A DNA stretch of 64,000 bases, from NCBI GenBank assembly GCA_009930475.1, contig RZYC01000006.1, positions 1-64,000 on the forward strand. The letters run 5' to 3'. Position 1 is the stretch's first letter. The number at the start of each line of letters is the position of its first letter. This stretch comes from Spartobacteria bacterium (lineage in GTDB: Bacteria > Verrucomicrobiota > Kiritimatiellia > RZYC01). The notes under the pieces are model-generated. The model was not told where the DNA came from. It made no database searches and was given only the letters and a program-made list of their open reading frames with translations. Of this stretch, positions 29,213 to 37,695 are shown piece by piece. The position numbers were made by a program, and so were the translations under genes.

Positions 29213-29905
29213 ATGACGCAAAAGCGGCACTCCGGTTTTTCATTGGTGGAATTGTTGGTGGTCATTGCCATCATAGGAATTTTAGCGGCTCTTCTTTTCC
29301 CTGCTATCGGCAAAATGCTCCAAAAAGCCAAAATTAATAAGGCCCGCGCCGAAATCAAAGCCATCGAATCCGCCGTCAAAGCCTACATGAATGAATACAG
29401 TCAGCCGCCGAATATCTCTCCTAAAGATTATGAGAGTGATTTCTGTTATGGCGATGCAACTACAGCAAAGTGTGTCCGAAACAATATTCTGTATGCCACG
29501 TTGAGCACTTCCAGCACGGATATGGATGAGAAATACCGAGATGTTGTCGAAGAGTATGAGACCTATGTCAAAGGAGATGATTTCGACCGAAACCCCCGCA
29601 AAATCCGTTTCCTCGAAATGGAGACAAGCAGCAAAGATACGCAAGGCCATGACGATTACAACATGCTGGATCCCTGGGGCAATCAGTACCAGATCACCGT
29701 CGACACCAGTTTCGACAACACCGCCAGTGATATGAAATTTGATTACGACGGAAAAGAGTTGCCTGGCTACTCCGTCGCCGTCTGGTCTGCCGGTCCGAGC
29801 GGATTCCTGGAAGATAAGAAATTTCCGAAAAAGCCGGATTCCTGGTATCTGAACGACAACATTTGTTCTTGGGGTAACCCAACAAATGTAGTGAGCCGTG
29901 ATTAG
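29213..29905 (+). CDS. Type II secretion-like major pseudopilin (GspG-like)
   Basis: About 230 residues. The prepilin signal is RHSGF-SLVELLVVIAIIGILAA: cleavage after G, methylated F, and E at +5. The start is set at 29213 because CGAGG lies five bases before it; an open frame reaches 29183 with a weaker GTG. Past the helix it has KARAEIKAIESAVKAYMNEY and a DPWGNQYQITVD motif, which is diagnostic of GspG. The protein is longer than typical GspG (about 140). First gene of a five-gene pseudopilin operon. Confidence 0.85.
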   Translation: MTQKRHSGFSLVELLVVIAIIGILAALLFPAIGKMLQKAKINKARAEIKAIESAVKAYMNEYSQPPNISPKDYESDFCYGDATTAKCVRNNILYATLSTSSTDMDEKYRDVVEEYETYVKGDDFDRNPRKIRFLEMETSSKDTQGHDDYNMLDPWGNQYQITVDTSFDNTASDMKFDYDGKELPGYSVAVWSAGPSGFLEDKKFPKKPDSWYLNDNICSWGNPTNVVSRD

Positions 29906-29908
29906 GAT

Positions 29909-30469
29909 ATGTCTTTCATGCCACGTCGCCGAAACAAGGGATTTACACTCATCGAACTCATGGTGGTCATCGCCATCATGGGCCTCGTCATGACGCTGGC
30001 CATCCCTGCCTTCAAAGGCATCGGTGCCGGCATGAAAATGAATGGAGCCCTGAATAATTTGCGCAATACCATCCTTCTCGCCCGCCAGCGCGCGATTACC
30101 AAAAAACAGGAAGTTTGGTTCTGCATTGCCAAAAAAACCGAGGCAAATGCTGCGAATCAGTATTATGTGTATTCCAAAACCCATGGCAAAACGGTTACCG
30201 AAACCAATACCCTGCCGAGCGGAATCTATTTTGACTGGGATAAAACGAGTGTTCGTCTCTACGATGATGTAATGGGCGCCGATGATATTTTGTACATAAG
30301 TTTTGATCCGCGAGGAAAAAATAAAAAGGGAATGGCCGGTAGTAAGGTCTATTTATATGAAGGATATGCTACGTCCGATGGTAATGCGCTTATTAACACC
30401 AATACCAGCAACCAGATTAATGCATTGAATGTGAATTGGGTGGGTTCCGTCGAGGTCGTACGCAAGTGA
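29909..30469 (+). CDS. Minor pseudopilin, GspH/FimT-like
   Basis: 186 residues. Prepilin signal NKGFTLIELMVVIAIMGLVM near the N-terminus with E at +5 of the mature chain. LRNTILLARQRAITKKQEVWF following the helix is the usual FimT/GspH pattern. Three bases separate it from the GspG-like gene, and its TGA overlaps the GTG of the next gene. AGGAT before the first ATG is close; the second ATG (29918) has better spacing. In type II systems GspH joins the GspG rod. Confidence 0.82.
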   Translation: MSFMPRRRNKGFTLIELMVVIAIMGLVMTLAIPAFKGIGAGMKMNGALNNLRNTILLARQRAITKKQEVWFCIAKKTEANAANQYYVYSKTHGKTVTETNTLPSGIYFDWDKTSVRLYDDVMGADDILYISFDPRGKNKKGMAGSKVYLYEGYATSDGNALINTNTSNQINALNVNWVGSVEVVRK

Positions 30470-30999
30470 AAATCGGGTTGAAACAGGGATTTTCACTGGT
30501 TGAAATTGCGCTGGCATTGCTGGTCATTGGCATCGGTGTGATTACTGTCGTGGGGTTGTTTGGTTCATCTCTTGATGCGGGATCAACGGCGCGGCAGGAG
30601 ATGATCATGGGCAATTTTGCGGATATGGTTTTTGGGTCGCTTGATGCCATGGGATGGGAAAAAATTCCGGTAGGTAGCATGTCGACGGACATTGATACCT
30701 TTTCGCCTCCGCATACATGGAACGATCAGCGAACATGGAAGGATGGCGGCGTAATTACATTGGAATCCGGTATGGGTGGAACCAATGCCCCAGTTTTAAA
30801 AGAAGAAACGGGCTCGGGTTCGATCATTGCTAACCTTCCATCCTATATGATTACTTATCTGTATAAATGTGAAATAGATAGCGATTCGCCGTTGCTCAAA
30901 AAGGTCACCCTCAAAGTACAGTACCGCCAATACGGATTTGATGAGGAAAATGCGCAGTTGTTTTACCGCGAATTTTACAACTGGGGGGCATGGAAATGA
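30466..30999 (+). CDS. Minor pseudopilin, GspI/PilV-like
   Basis: About 177 residues. GTG start overlapping the preceding stop in a GTGA junction; the frame is open upstream but that would run through the end of the previous gene. Signal KQGFSLVEIALALLVIGIGV, with the short hydrophilic leader and the glycine cleavage site, marks a prepilin-type protein. The sequence after the helix is not diagnostic; placement as GspI rests on its position between GspH and a GspJ-like gene and on the PilV-like start. Confidence 0.75.
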   Translation: MKIGLKQGFSLVEIALALLVIGIGVITVVGLFGSSLDAGSTARQEMIMGNFADMVFGSLDAMGWEKIPVGSMSTDIDTFSPPHTWNDQRTWKDGGVITLESGMGGTNAPVLKEETGSGSIIANLPSYMITYLYKCEIDSDSPLLKKVTLKVQYRQYGFDEENAQLFYREFYNWGAWK

Positions 31000-31036
31000 C
31001 GAAATCTCCGTTTCCAATGTATGGAAAAGCTGCCGT

Positions 31037-31125
31037 AAAAAGTTCCAATCATTGGAACTTTCCAAAACAAAAGTTCCAATCATTGGAACTTTTTCTGAGA
31101 AAACGTCCAGCCATTGGAACTTTTT
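31037..31125. repeat. Three AAGTTCCAAT-N-ATTGGAACTT palindromes inside the pseudopilin operon
   Basis: Copies at 31037-31061, 31069-31094 and 31099-31125; the third has a degenerate left arm (CGTCCAGCCATTGGAAC). A weaker TTTCCA...TGGAAA hairpin sits just before at 31011-31027. The cluster lies between the GspI-like and GspJ-like genes, which read in the same direction. Each copy has flanking A and T runs. Confidence 0.9.
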
Positions 31126-31181
31126 GTAAAAATCCATTTTTACGACAACAAGTCATCGCCCCGGGTGGGGTGCACGATTAT

Positions 31182-32048
31182 ATGCAACCAGAGCTAAACA
31201 AAAAATCAACCCATCGCACAGCCGCATTTACACTCATCGAACTCATGACCGCCATGGCCATTCTGTCGATCATTATTCTTTTCATGGTGCAGTTGTTTGA
31301 TAAGAGCACCAAGGCCGTATCGCAGGGAACCAGCAACATGCAGATTACAGGCAATGTGCGTGCGGTTTTAGATTTAATAAGCGAAGAATTAAGCACCGCG
31401 ATGGTTGATACTAATTTCACATTTAACGTCATGTGGAGCAGAGATGATTTGGAGCCCTATGGTCTAGATGCCGAGTCCTATTTTAAGTCATTTGACCATG
31501 TCGGGTTTATGGCATTGACGAAAAATGAACTGAAGACAACGAACGATTTATACAGAGAGGAACAGGCCATTAAATATTACGTAGATAAACTCGACGAAAC
31601 GAATGCGATGGGGGATGTCTATACAACATATGAACTTAAACGCGCATCCTACACAGCGGGAGATATCATCGAAAAAATTTATGCGTTGGGAAATGCTTCT
31701 CAGCCCGAAGCCTTATCTTCAATGTCATGGTATGAACTTTACGTTGGCTCCTCTGACCTGCTAAAAAATATCACAGCGTTTCATGTGCAGGCATTTGACA
31801 TGGGAGGTAATAATTTACTTACAAATTATCCAGATGTAACAAGTTTGTCGGAGTCGCCTGCCTATGTGGATATTTATCTGTCGATACTACCTGAGCGTGC
31901 ACTGAATCAAGTTCGCCTCATGCACAATGCAGGGGCCGAGTCAGTGCTCATCGACGGCGTCATCGCCACCAACGAACAGGCCTTTTTCCAACGCGTATTT
32001 TTACGTAATCGCCATCATCTGGGACGCAATCAGGATATGAAATGGTAA
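31182..32048 (+). CDS. Minor pseudopilin, GspJ-like
   Basis: About 288 residues from the ATG at 31182, which opens MQPELNKKSTHRTAAFTLIE. The prepilin signal is THRTAAFTLIELMTAMAIL; cleavage is after A instead of G, which is tolerated in some systems. The frame is open upstream through the palindrome cluster from 30990, but that part is repeat DNA and an unlikely leader for a prepilin. GGGTGGGG is a few bases upstream. VIATNEQAFFQRVFLRNR near the end fits large minor pseudopilins. The last seven bases overlap the next gene. Fourth gene of the G-H-I-J-K set. Confidence 0.75.
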   Translation: MQPELNKKSTHRTAAFTLIELMTAMAILSIIILFMVQLFDKSTKAVSQGTSNMQITGNVRAVLDLISEELSTAMVDTNFTFNVMWSRDDLEPYGLDAESYFKSFDHVGFMALTKNELKTTNDLYREEQAIKYYVDKLDETNAMGDVYTTYELKRASYTAGDIIEKIYALGNASQPEALSSMSWYELYVGSSDLLKNITAFHVQAFDMGGNNLLTNYPDVTSLSESPAYVDIYLSILPERALNQVRLMHNAGAESVLIDGVIATNEQAFFQRVFLRNRHHLGRNQDMKW

Positions 32049-34030
32049 ATACGATGCGGATAAATCAATATAAACAAGGCATCGCACTGGTTGTCGTGCT
32101 GGGATTCCTCGCCATTTTAACCATTTTAGCTGTGGGATTCTCTATTTCCATGCGCGTCGAACGTATCGTCTCCGCCACCGAATTAGATTATGTCAAAGCA
32201 CGTATGCTGGCCGAATCAGCCCTTGCCAATGCAATGGATGCTGTGGATGCGGATGTGGTTGACGGTGTGTGGCCGAAGTTGTTTGATGATGACCATTATC
32301 TCGTGTCTGTGCCGTCTTCTGTAAGCTCATCAAATGCCCATTTCATTAGTGATGCCATGATGAAATATGTGCCGGCGGATTTAACAAATGGCTTGCTGTC
32401 ATTACTGGATTCAATCGAATGGATCAACGTAACCAACGGACGGATGGCCTATGTTGTTCTAAATTGTTCGGGGTATGCTGATGTAAATTATCTGAATGAC
32501 CAACGAGCAACGGCTGGGCCGATTTGTATGATGTCATCCTCAGGGTTTGATCCGGATGCGGCGCACTTTGTCGACGAACTCACAAATACACACTATTATT
32601 ACTCGTCGCTCTATGATTTGACTGAAAATGCAACATCGGTTGCCGACGATATAGATGGTGCATTTACCTTCTCCTATGCACCTCGTCAGTATTTGGTCGG
32701 AACGAATTGGTTTACGAACTATCCATACTATATGGGAACAAACACCTCGTCTATATCCACCAATATGCAGGTAATTACAAATATGCTCCATTCCTATGTG
32801 AGCACCATCGTCACCAATACGGATATTTTTGCCGCTAATCTTTTGAACTACTTGGACCCCGATCATTCTGTATCCAATTTTGAATACGAAGTAGAGGCTG
32901 TGCCCCTGATCAATGAAGTCTTAGTCGAGAATGAGTTTGCAGTGGATGGGGGATATGGTTCTAATGTTCTTTCTATATCTGTAGAGTTGTTTTACCCCTT
33001 TGCATCCAGTTATTCATCGTCCAATATCACCGTCACTATTTCAAACCAAGTGGGCGCATCCGGACAGCCACTAGGCATGACGAATAATTGGTTCGCATCT
33101 ACCAACGTGTCTATGACAACAAATGCTTACCGATCTCTGCGTTATTCAAATCAATTCGCGTCGGTATCCTTTCTAACCAATGACAGTGCCGGTTATTTTG
33201 GACGCACGCATATTTTTGATATATCCCTCTCAGAAGGAATGCAACAAATTGATAAGGTAAGCATAACCATTACGGGTCTGACATCAACAGCCGTTGCAGG
33301 TGACGTTTCCACAACTAGCGCTGAAATCAATGATCCCCGATTTAATGGATATGCATCCCGCTGGCGTGTTTTTACCAATGATGATACATTCGGTTCGACG
33401 AACACAATCTACACGGGATCCAACACGATATTCTATGTGCGTAATCAAGATGCAATCGACTCCGTGGCCGAATTGGCCTTTGTAACGTACAACACAGAAG
33501 ACTGGTCCCGCAGCGAATTGCTGTCGGCCACCAATACGGGCATGCAGCAAGTATTAACACAGTTATCAGTCATCGACGCTACCAACGCCTTGCGCGGATG
33601 TGTGAATCCAAATTCAACCAGCATCGATGGCTTAGCATCGCTCTTTTATAACGCCCCCAGCTCGCTTTACCCCGGATTGGGAACAAATCGCATATCAGAA
33701 TCCGACGCCATAGCCTTTGCAAAAAGCGTAACAAACGTCGCAGGTTCATTTACAAATCGCGGTGAAATCAGCCAGATATCGCCAACGCCAAGCAATTTCA
33801 ACGATGTACTCAAACGTGAACTAGCCATCCGATCCTGTCTAGAACTCCTCGCACCACGCCAGCAAATCTACACCGTGCTCTTTATAGGAGAGTCAGGAAA
33901 ATGGAGCGATTCCGATATATTTTATCCGGCCGGCCAGCAACGCGGTATCGCCACCATCTGGCGCGACGGATATCCCGATTCAAATGGAATGCATCGATCC
34001 TTCATCCAGTTTTTCAAATGGTTGGATTAA
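32042..34030 (+). CDS. Large minor pseudopilin-like protein, GspK/PilX-like
   Basis: 662 residues. The N-terminus KQGIALVVVLGFLAILTILAV is the GspK-type signal: hydrophobic helix with no glutamate at +5. ADVNYLNDQ and the following helical part match the GspK pattern loosely; the remainder has many S/T/N-rich stretches typical of PVC secreted proteins. ATG at 32042 overlaps the GspJ-like gene by seven bases; 32054 is an alternative start. Within Verrucomicrobia such proteins also occur in cassettes named Verru_Chthon A-D, a possible relation. It ends 131 bases before the RAYT. Confidence 0.72.
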   Translation: MVNTMRINQYKQGIALVVVLGFLAILTILAVGFSISMRVERIVSATELDYVKARMLAESALANAMDAVDADVVDGVWPKLFDDDHYLVSVPSSVSSSNAHFISDAMMKYVPADLTNGLLSLLDSIEWINVTNGRMAYVVLNCSGYADVNYLNDQRATAGPICMMSSSGFDPDAAHFVDELTNTHYYYSSLYDLTENATSVADDIDGAFTFSYAPRQYLVGTNWFTNYPYYMGTNTSSISTNMQVITNMLHSYVSTIVTNTDIFAANLLNYLDPDHSVSNFEYEVEAVPLINEVLVENEFAVDGGYGSNVLSISVELFYPFASSYSSSNITVTISNQVGASGQPLGMTNNWFASTNVSMTTNAYRSLRYSNQFASVSFLTNDSAGYFGRTHIFDISLSEGMQQIDKVSITITGLTSTAVAGDVSTTSAEINDPRFNGYASRWRVFTNDDTFGSTNTIYTGSNTIFYVRNQDAIDSVAELAFVTYNTEDWSRSELLSATNTGMQQVLTQLSVIDATNALRGCVNPNSTSIDGLASLFYNAPSSLYPGLGTNRISESDAIAFAKSVTNVAGSFTNRGEISQISPTPSNFNDVLKRELAIRSCLELLAPRQQIYTVLFIGESGKWSDSDIFYPAGQQRGIATIWRDGYPDSNGMHRSFIQFFKWLD

Positions 34031-34092
34031 TTAGCAGCAGAAACGATTAAATACGTCGCATACATTATAAATACGCAGTCTATATTATAATA

Positions 34093-34115
34093 TTAATATT
34101 GACAGTCAATATTAA
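34093..34115. repeat. Perfect 23-base palindrome upstream of RAYT
   Basis: TTAATATTGAC-A-GTCAATATTAA, 11-base arms around one A, lies 46 bases before the RAYT start. Size and place fit a transposase-recognised hairpin or an operator. It differs in sequence from both the AAGTTCCAAT family and the GGGACATACCC repeat near the other RAYT. Confidence 0.8.
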
Positions 34116-34161
34116 TTGCTTTCTTCTTGCGTCGCTCGTGTTGACGTGTCTAAATGCGGGC

Positions 34162-35175
34162 ATGAAACAGAAACGAATTAAGAGAGATCACTTGGCGTAT
34201 TATCATTGCATGTCTCGGATAGTGGGGCGTGAGATGTTGCTGGGGCCGGCGGAGAAGGAGCATATGCGTCGACTGATTCGGCGGGTGGAGGCCTTTACAG
34301 GGGTGAATGTGTTGACGTATGCGGTGATGACCAATCATATTCATTTATTGCTGGAGGAGCCGGAGCGGGGTGATGTGGCACTTATTACGGAGAAGGAGCT
34401 GGTAAGGCGTCTTGGTTGTTTGTATTCGGAGGAGGATGTGGATGTGATTTGCACTCGCTGGGCGCAGTGGAAAATAGCGGGGCTGGTAGAGATGGTGAAG
34501 GAGGATCAGCAAAGGTATTTGTCACGTATGCATGATATTAGCGAATTTATGAAGCAGGTGAAGCAGCGGTTTTCGTGCTGGTATAATCGGCAGAATGGCC
34601 GGTGCGGGACGTTGTGGGATCGTCGTTTTAAGAGTGTGTTGGTGGAGGATGGTTTAGCGTTGCGGACGATGGCTGCGTATATCGAGATGAATCCGGTGCG
34701 GGCGGGGATTGTGGATGATCCTAAGGGATATCGGTTTTGCGGGCTGGGTGAAGCGATGGGGGGGACGATTGCCGCAAGGCGCGGCATTGTTCGTTTGGCA
34801 TCTGGCGTGGAACGGCTTGATGATGCGGTGCGAGCGAAGGAGAAGGTCGCAGGGTGGAATGATGCGTCGGATGTGTATTGGGAACGTGTTTTGATGTATG
34901 AGGAGGTGAAAAGAAACCCGAATTTTGCGATGCTGGATCGGGACATGATTTCGGATAAATTGAAGCAGCGGATGAAGATAACGGATTTTGAACGTTTGCG
35001 GTGCAGGAGTCGCTATTTTTCGGATGGTCACGTGTTTGGTTCGCAGGATTTTGTGGAAACGTTTTTTGATGAGAATTCGGAGTATTTTTCGGAGAATCGT
35101 AAAACGGGGGCCCGCAAAATGCGCGGTGGTTGGGGGGATATGTATACGATTCGCGATTTGGGAAATTGGTGTTAG
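34162..35175 (+). CDS. REP-associated tyrosine transposase (RAYT), second complete copy
   Basis: About 337 residues from ATG at 34162, which aligns with the other copy (MKQKRIKRDHLAYYHCMSR). HUH motif TNHIHLLLEEPER at about 57-69, candidate tyrosine helix MKQVKQRFSCWYNRQNG, then GTLWDRRFKSVLVEDG and AYIEMNPVRAGIVDDPKGYR. The C-terminal extension (FERLRCRSRYF, GHVFGSQDFVETFF, GARKMRGG) is conserved in all three copies. It differs throughout from the 16554 copy, so the two are diverged paralogs. Three AAGTTCCAAT palindromes follow within 30-140 bases of the stop, and a perfect palindrome precedes it. Confidence 0.9.
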   Translation: MKQKRIKRDHLAYYHCMSRIVGREMLLGPAEKEHMRRLIRRVEAFTGVNVLTYAVMTNHIHLLLEEPERGDVALITEKELVRRLGCLYSEEDVDVICTRWAQWKIAGLVEMVKEDQQRYLSRMHDISEFMKQVKQRFSCWYNRQNGRCGTLWDRRFKSVLVEDGLALRTMAAYIEMNPVRAGIVDDPKGYRFCGLGEAMGGTIAARRGIVRLASGVERLDDAVRAKEKVAGWNDASDVYWERVLMYEEVKRNPNFAMLDRDMISDKLKQRMKITDFERLRCRSRYFSDGHVFGSQDFVETFFDENSEYFSENRKTGARKMRGGWGDMYTIRDLGNWC

Positions 35176-35204
35176 CTGCTCCAAGCTTGAAAAAGGAGAA
35201 AAAT

Positions 35205-35313
35205 AAAAGTTCCAATGATTGGAACTTTTTGGGAGAACGTCAGGACAAAAGTTCCAATGACTGGAACTTTTTATAACTACGATCTGGTAACGTTCCAATG
35301 ATTGGAACTTTTT
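35205..35313. repeat. Three AAGTTCCAAT-N-ATTGGAACTT palindromes after RAYT
   Basis: Copies at 35205-35230, 35247-35272 and 35288-35313, spaced about 42 bases. All have the same core with G as the central base; copy 2 has one mismatch (GACTGG), copy 3 starts AACG in place of AAAG. The A-run/T-run flanks make each a possible bidirectional terminator between the RAYT and aspS. Confidence 0.92.
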
Positions 35314-35350
35314 AAAAACGACAAATTTGCAATAGAACGAGGCTGTTTTT

Positions 35351-37138
35351 ATGAAAATGCGTACGCATCATTGCGGTGAATTGAGTAAGTTGAATGTGGG
35401 CGAAACCGTGGAGCTGTGCGGCTGGGTGGAAAACGTACGTGATCACGGGGGCGTCGTTTTTGTGGATATTCGCGACCGCTTCGGTATTACACAGTTGACG
35501 GCTGATCCGGATGACAGTGCGGAAATTGCGAAGATGGCTGAATCATTGCACAAGGAGTATGTGATTAAGGCGGTGGGGGTTGTGGAAGAACGTCCTATGG
35601 CCAATGATAAAATCGCGACGGGTGAGATTGAAGTGCGGATGTCGTCGCTGACGTTGTTGAATCGCTGCAAGCGACTGCCTATTCCTGTAGATGAGAAGGA
35701 GGCGGCGAATATCAGTGAGGATTTGCGCTTGGAATATCGGTATCTGGATTTGCGTCGGGTATCAATGCAACGGAATATGGCGACGCGTCATGACATTATT
35801 CAGATTCTTCGTTCTTATTTAGACCGCAACCATTTTGTCGAAGTGGAAACCCCTATTTTGACTAAGAGTACGCCGGAAGGTGCTCGGGATTATCTGGTTC
35901 CAAGCCGTGTTTCTCCGGGGACATTCTATGCGTTACCTCAGGCGCCGCAGCAGTATAAGCAATTGTTGATGGTGGCGGGATTTGATCGCTATTATCAGGT
36001 GGCACGTTGTTTCCGTGACGAGGATTTGCGGGCGGATCGTCAGCCTGAATTTACTCAGATTGATATGGAATTATCGTTTGTGACGCCCGATGACATCTAT
36101 GAGATCATCGACGGAATGCTGAAAGAAGCGATGGCAGGCGTTCAGCTGGGTGATGTGGCAACGCCTATCCTTCGCATGACCTACGCGGAGGCCATGAATC
36201 GTTTTGGCAGTGATAAACCGGATTTACGCTTTGGAATGGAGCTGGTGGATTTGGATGCGGTATTTGCCCAGACGGCTTTTCAGGGATTTTCTGCGCCGCT
36301 GGCAGCTGGGGGATGCATTAAAGGATTCAACGCCAAGGGCATTGCGACCAATGCGTCTCGTAAAGTATTGGATGGGTGGACGGATATGGCGCGCAAGGCA
36401 GGGCTGAAGGGATTGGCTTATGTCAAAGTCGAGGCGGATGGTTCCTTTAAATCGCCTATAGCCAAGTTTTTGACAGATGATGAGATGGATCAGCTGGTGC
36501 AGGCTTTGAAGGCGGAACCGAATGATCTGCTGCTTCTGGCCGCAGATCAGCGATCTTTGGCAGAGGAGTTTATGGGGCGGTTGCGTCTGGTTGTGGCGGA
36601 AATGGCGAAAGTGATTGATCCCAAGAAATTTGTATTTGTCTGGGTTACGGATTTTCCGTTGTTTGAAACCAACGGAGAAGGGCGTATGGTTTCCATGCAT
36701 CATCCTTTTACCGCGCCGAATCCGGAAGATCTGGATCGGTTGGAATCTGATCCGACGTCGGTACGGGCCTTGGCATACGACATCGTGCTCAACGGCGTGG
36801 AACTGGGCGGCGGCAGTATTCGAATCCATGATCAGTCGGTTCAGGAACGAATATTCCGTTTGCTGCAGCTGCCGGAAGAGGAAATTCAGTCGCGGTTTGG
36901 TCATTTGCTGAAGGCACTGGCATTTGGTGCTCCCCCGCATGGAGGGATTGCGCTGGGATTGGATCGCATGGTTATGCTGATGGCGGGTGCGACATCGATA
37001 CGTGATGTCATTGCGTTTCCAAAGACGCTGAAGGCGATGGATCTGATGATGCATGCACCGGCACAGGTGGATGCCCAGCAGCTGAAAGACGTAAACATCC
37101 AGCTGGATCTTCCTGAAGAAAAAGACGACGAATCATGA
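35351..37138 (+). CDS. aspS: Aspartyl-tRNA synthetase
   Basis: Class II synthetase, 595 residues, charges tRNA-Asp (or Asp and Asn if no AsnRS exists). An N-terminal OB fold (VELCGWVENVRDHGGVVFVDIRD-like, seen here by its motifs CGWVE and VFVDIRDRFG) binds the anticodon. Motif 2 FRDEDLRADRQPEFTQIDME is at about 219-238; the bacterial GAD insertion occupies about 280-430; motif 3 GGIALGLDRMVMLM is near the end, with FPKTLKAMDLM after it. The TGA overlaps the ATG of the DUF2059 gene. The gene lies directly behind the palindrome cluster, so a promoter may lie between them. Confidence 0.97.
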   Translation: MKMRTHHCGELSKLNVGETVELCGWVENVRDHGGVVFVDIRDRFGITQLTADPDDSAEIAKMAESLHKEYVIKAVGVVEERPMANDKIATGEIEVRMSSLTLLNRCKRLPIPVDEKEAANISEDLRLEYRYLDLRRVSMQRNMATRHDIIQILRSYLDRNHFVEVETPILTKSTPEGARDYLVPSRVSPGTFYALPQAPQQYKQLLMVAGFDRYYQVARCFRDEDLRADRQPEFTQIDMELSFVTPDDIYEIIDGMLKEAMAGVQLGDVATPILRMTYAEAMNRFGSDKPDLRFGMELVDLDAVFAQTAFQGFSAPLAAGGCIKGFNAKGIATNASRKVLDGWTDMARKAGLKGLAYVKVEADGSFKSPIAKFLTDDEMDQLVQALKAEPNDLLLLAADQRSLAEEFMGRLRLVVAEMAKVIDPKKFVFVWVTDFPLFETNGEGRMVSMHHPFTAPNPEDLDRLESDPTSVRALAYDIVLNGVELGGGSIRIHDQSVQERIFRLLQLPEEEIQSRFGHLLKALAFGAPPHGGIALGLDRMVMLMAGATSIRDVIAFPKTLKAMDLMMHAPAQVDAQQLKDVNIQLDLPEEKDDES

Positions 37139-37671
37139 AGCATCTTAAATTAATCGTGGTCACGATGATCTGCGGGTTGAGCACGTTTGCGTGCCGGCCG
37201 GCGGAGGCGGGTACGCTCTCACGTAAACAGCAGCTTTCATCTGATCTGCTGCTGGCCATGGACATGCCGCAAAACATGGAATCAGCCTTTCAGCGCATGA
37301 AACGCACGCAGCAGCTGAAATTTGAAGGCATGGATCTGCAAGAAGAGCAGAAAGACCTTGTTCTGAAGTATCAACAGCTGGTTTTCGATGTATTGGGGGC
37401 GCATATGAGCTGGAAAGCTATTGAGCCCCGGTATATATCGATCTATACAGACACCTTTTCAGAAAAAGAATTGGCCGCTATTTTGGATTTTTATCGATCC
37501 GATGCGGGGAAAGTCTTCGTCAAAGCCTACCCTGAAATCATGAAAAGCATGGCGCAGGTCAACCAGCAGGTCATGCTGGAAATGATGCCGGAACTGGAAA
37601 CGCTGAACAGCGAATTCAGGGAAACACTGCGCCAACAGCTGGAAACAGCGGTTCCAGCCATGGCAAAATAG
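37135..37671 (+). CDS. Secreted DUF2059 protein
   Basis: 178 residues with a signal peptide ending near RPAEAG. FSEKELAAILDFYRSDAGKVF and KAYPEIMKSMAQVNQQVM are the core of DUF2059, a small helical periplasmic domain of unknown function. The ATG overlaps the aspS stop by four bases and the TAG is followed at once by the DsbD-like gene, so the three are probably one transcription unit. Confidence 0.85.
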   Translation: MKHLKLIVVTMICGLSTFACRPAEAGTLSRKQQLSSDLLLAMDMPQNMESAFQRMKRTQQLKFEGMDLQEEQKDLVLKYQQLVFDVLGAHMSWKAIEPRYISIYTDTFSEKELAAILDFYRSDAGKVFVKAYPEIMKSMAQVNQQVMLEMMPELETLNSEFRETLRQQLETAVPAMAK

Positions 37672-37695
37672 ATGAATCAGCAACGGGAGGTTCCC

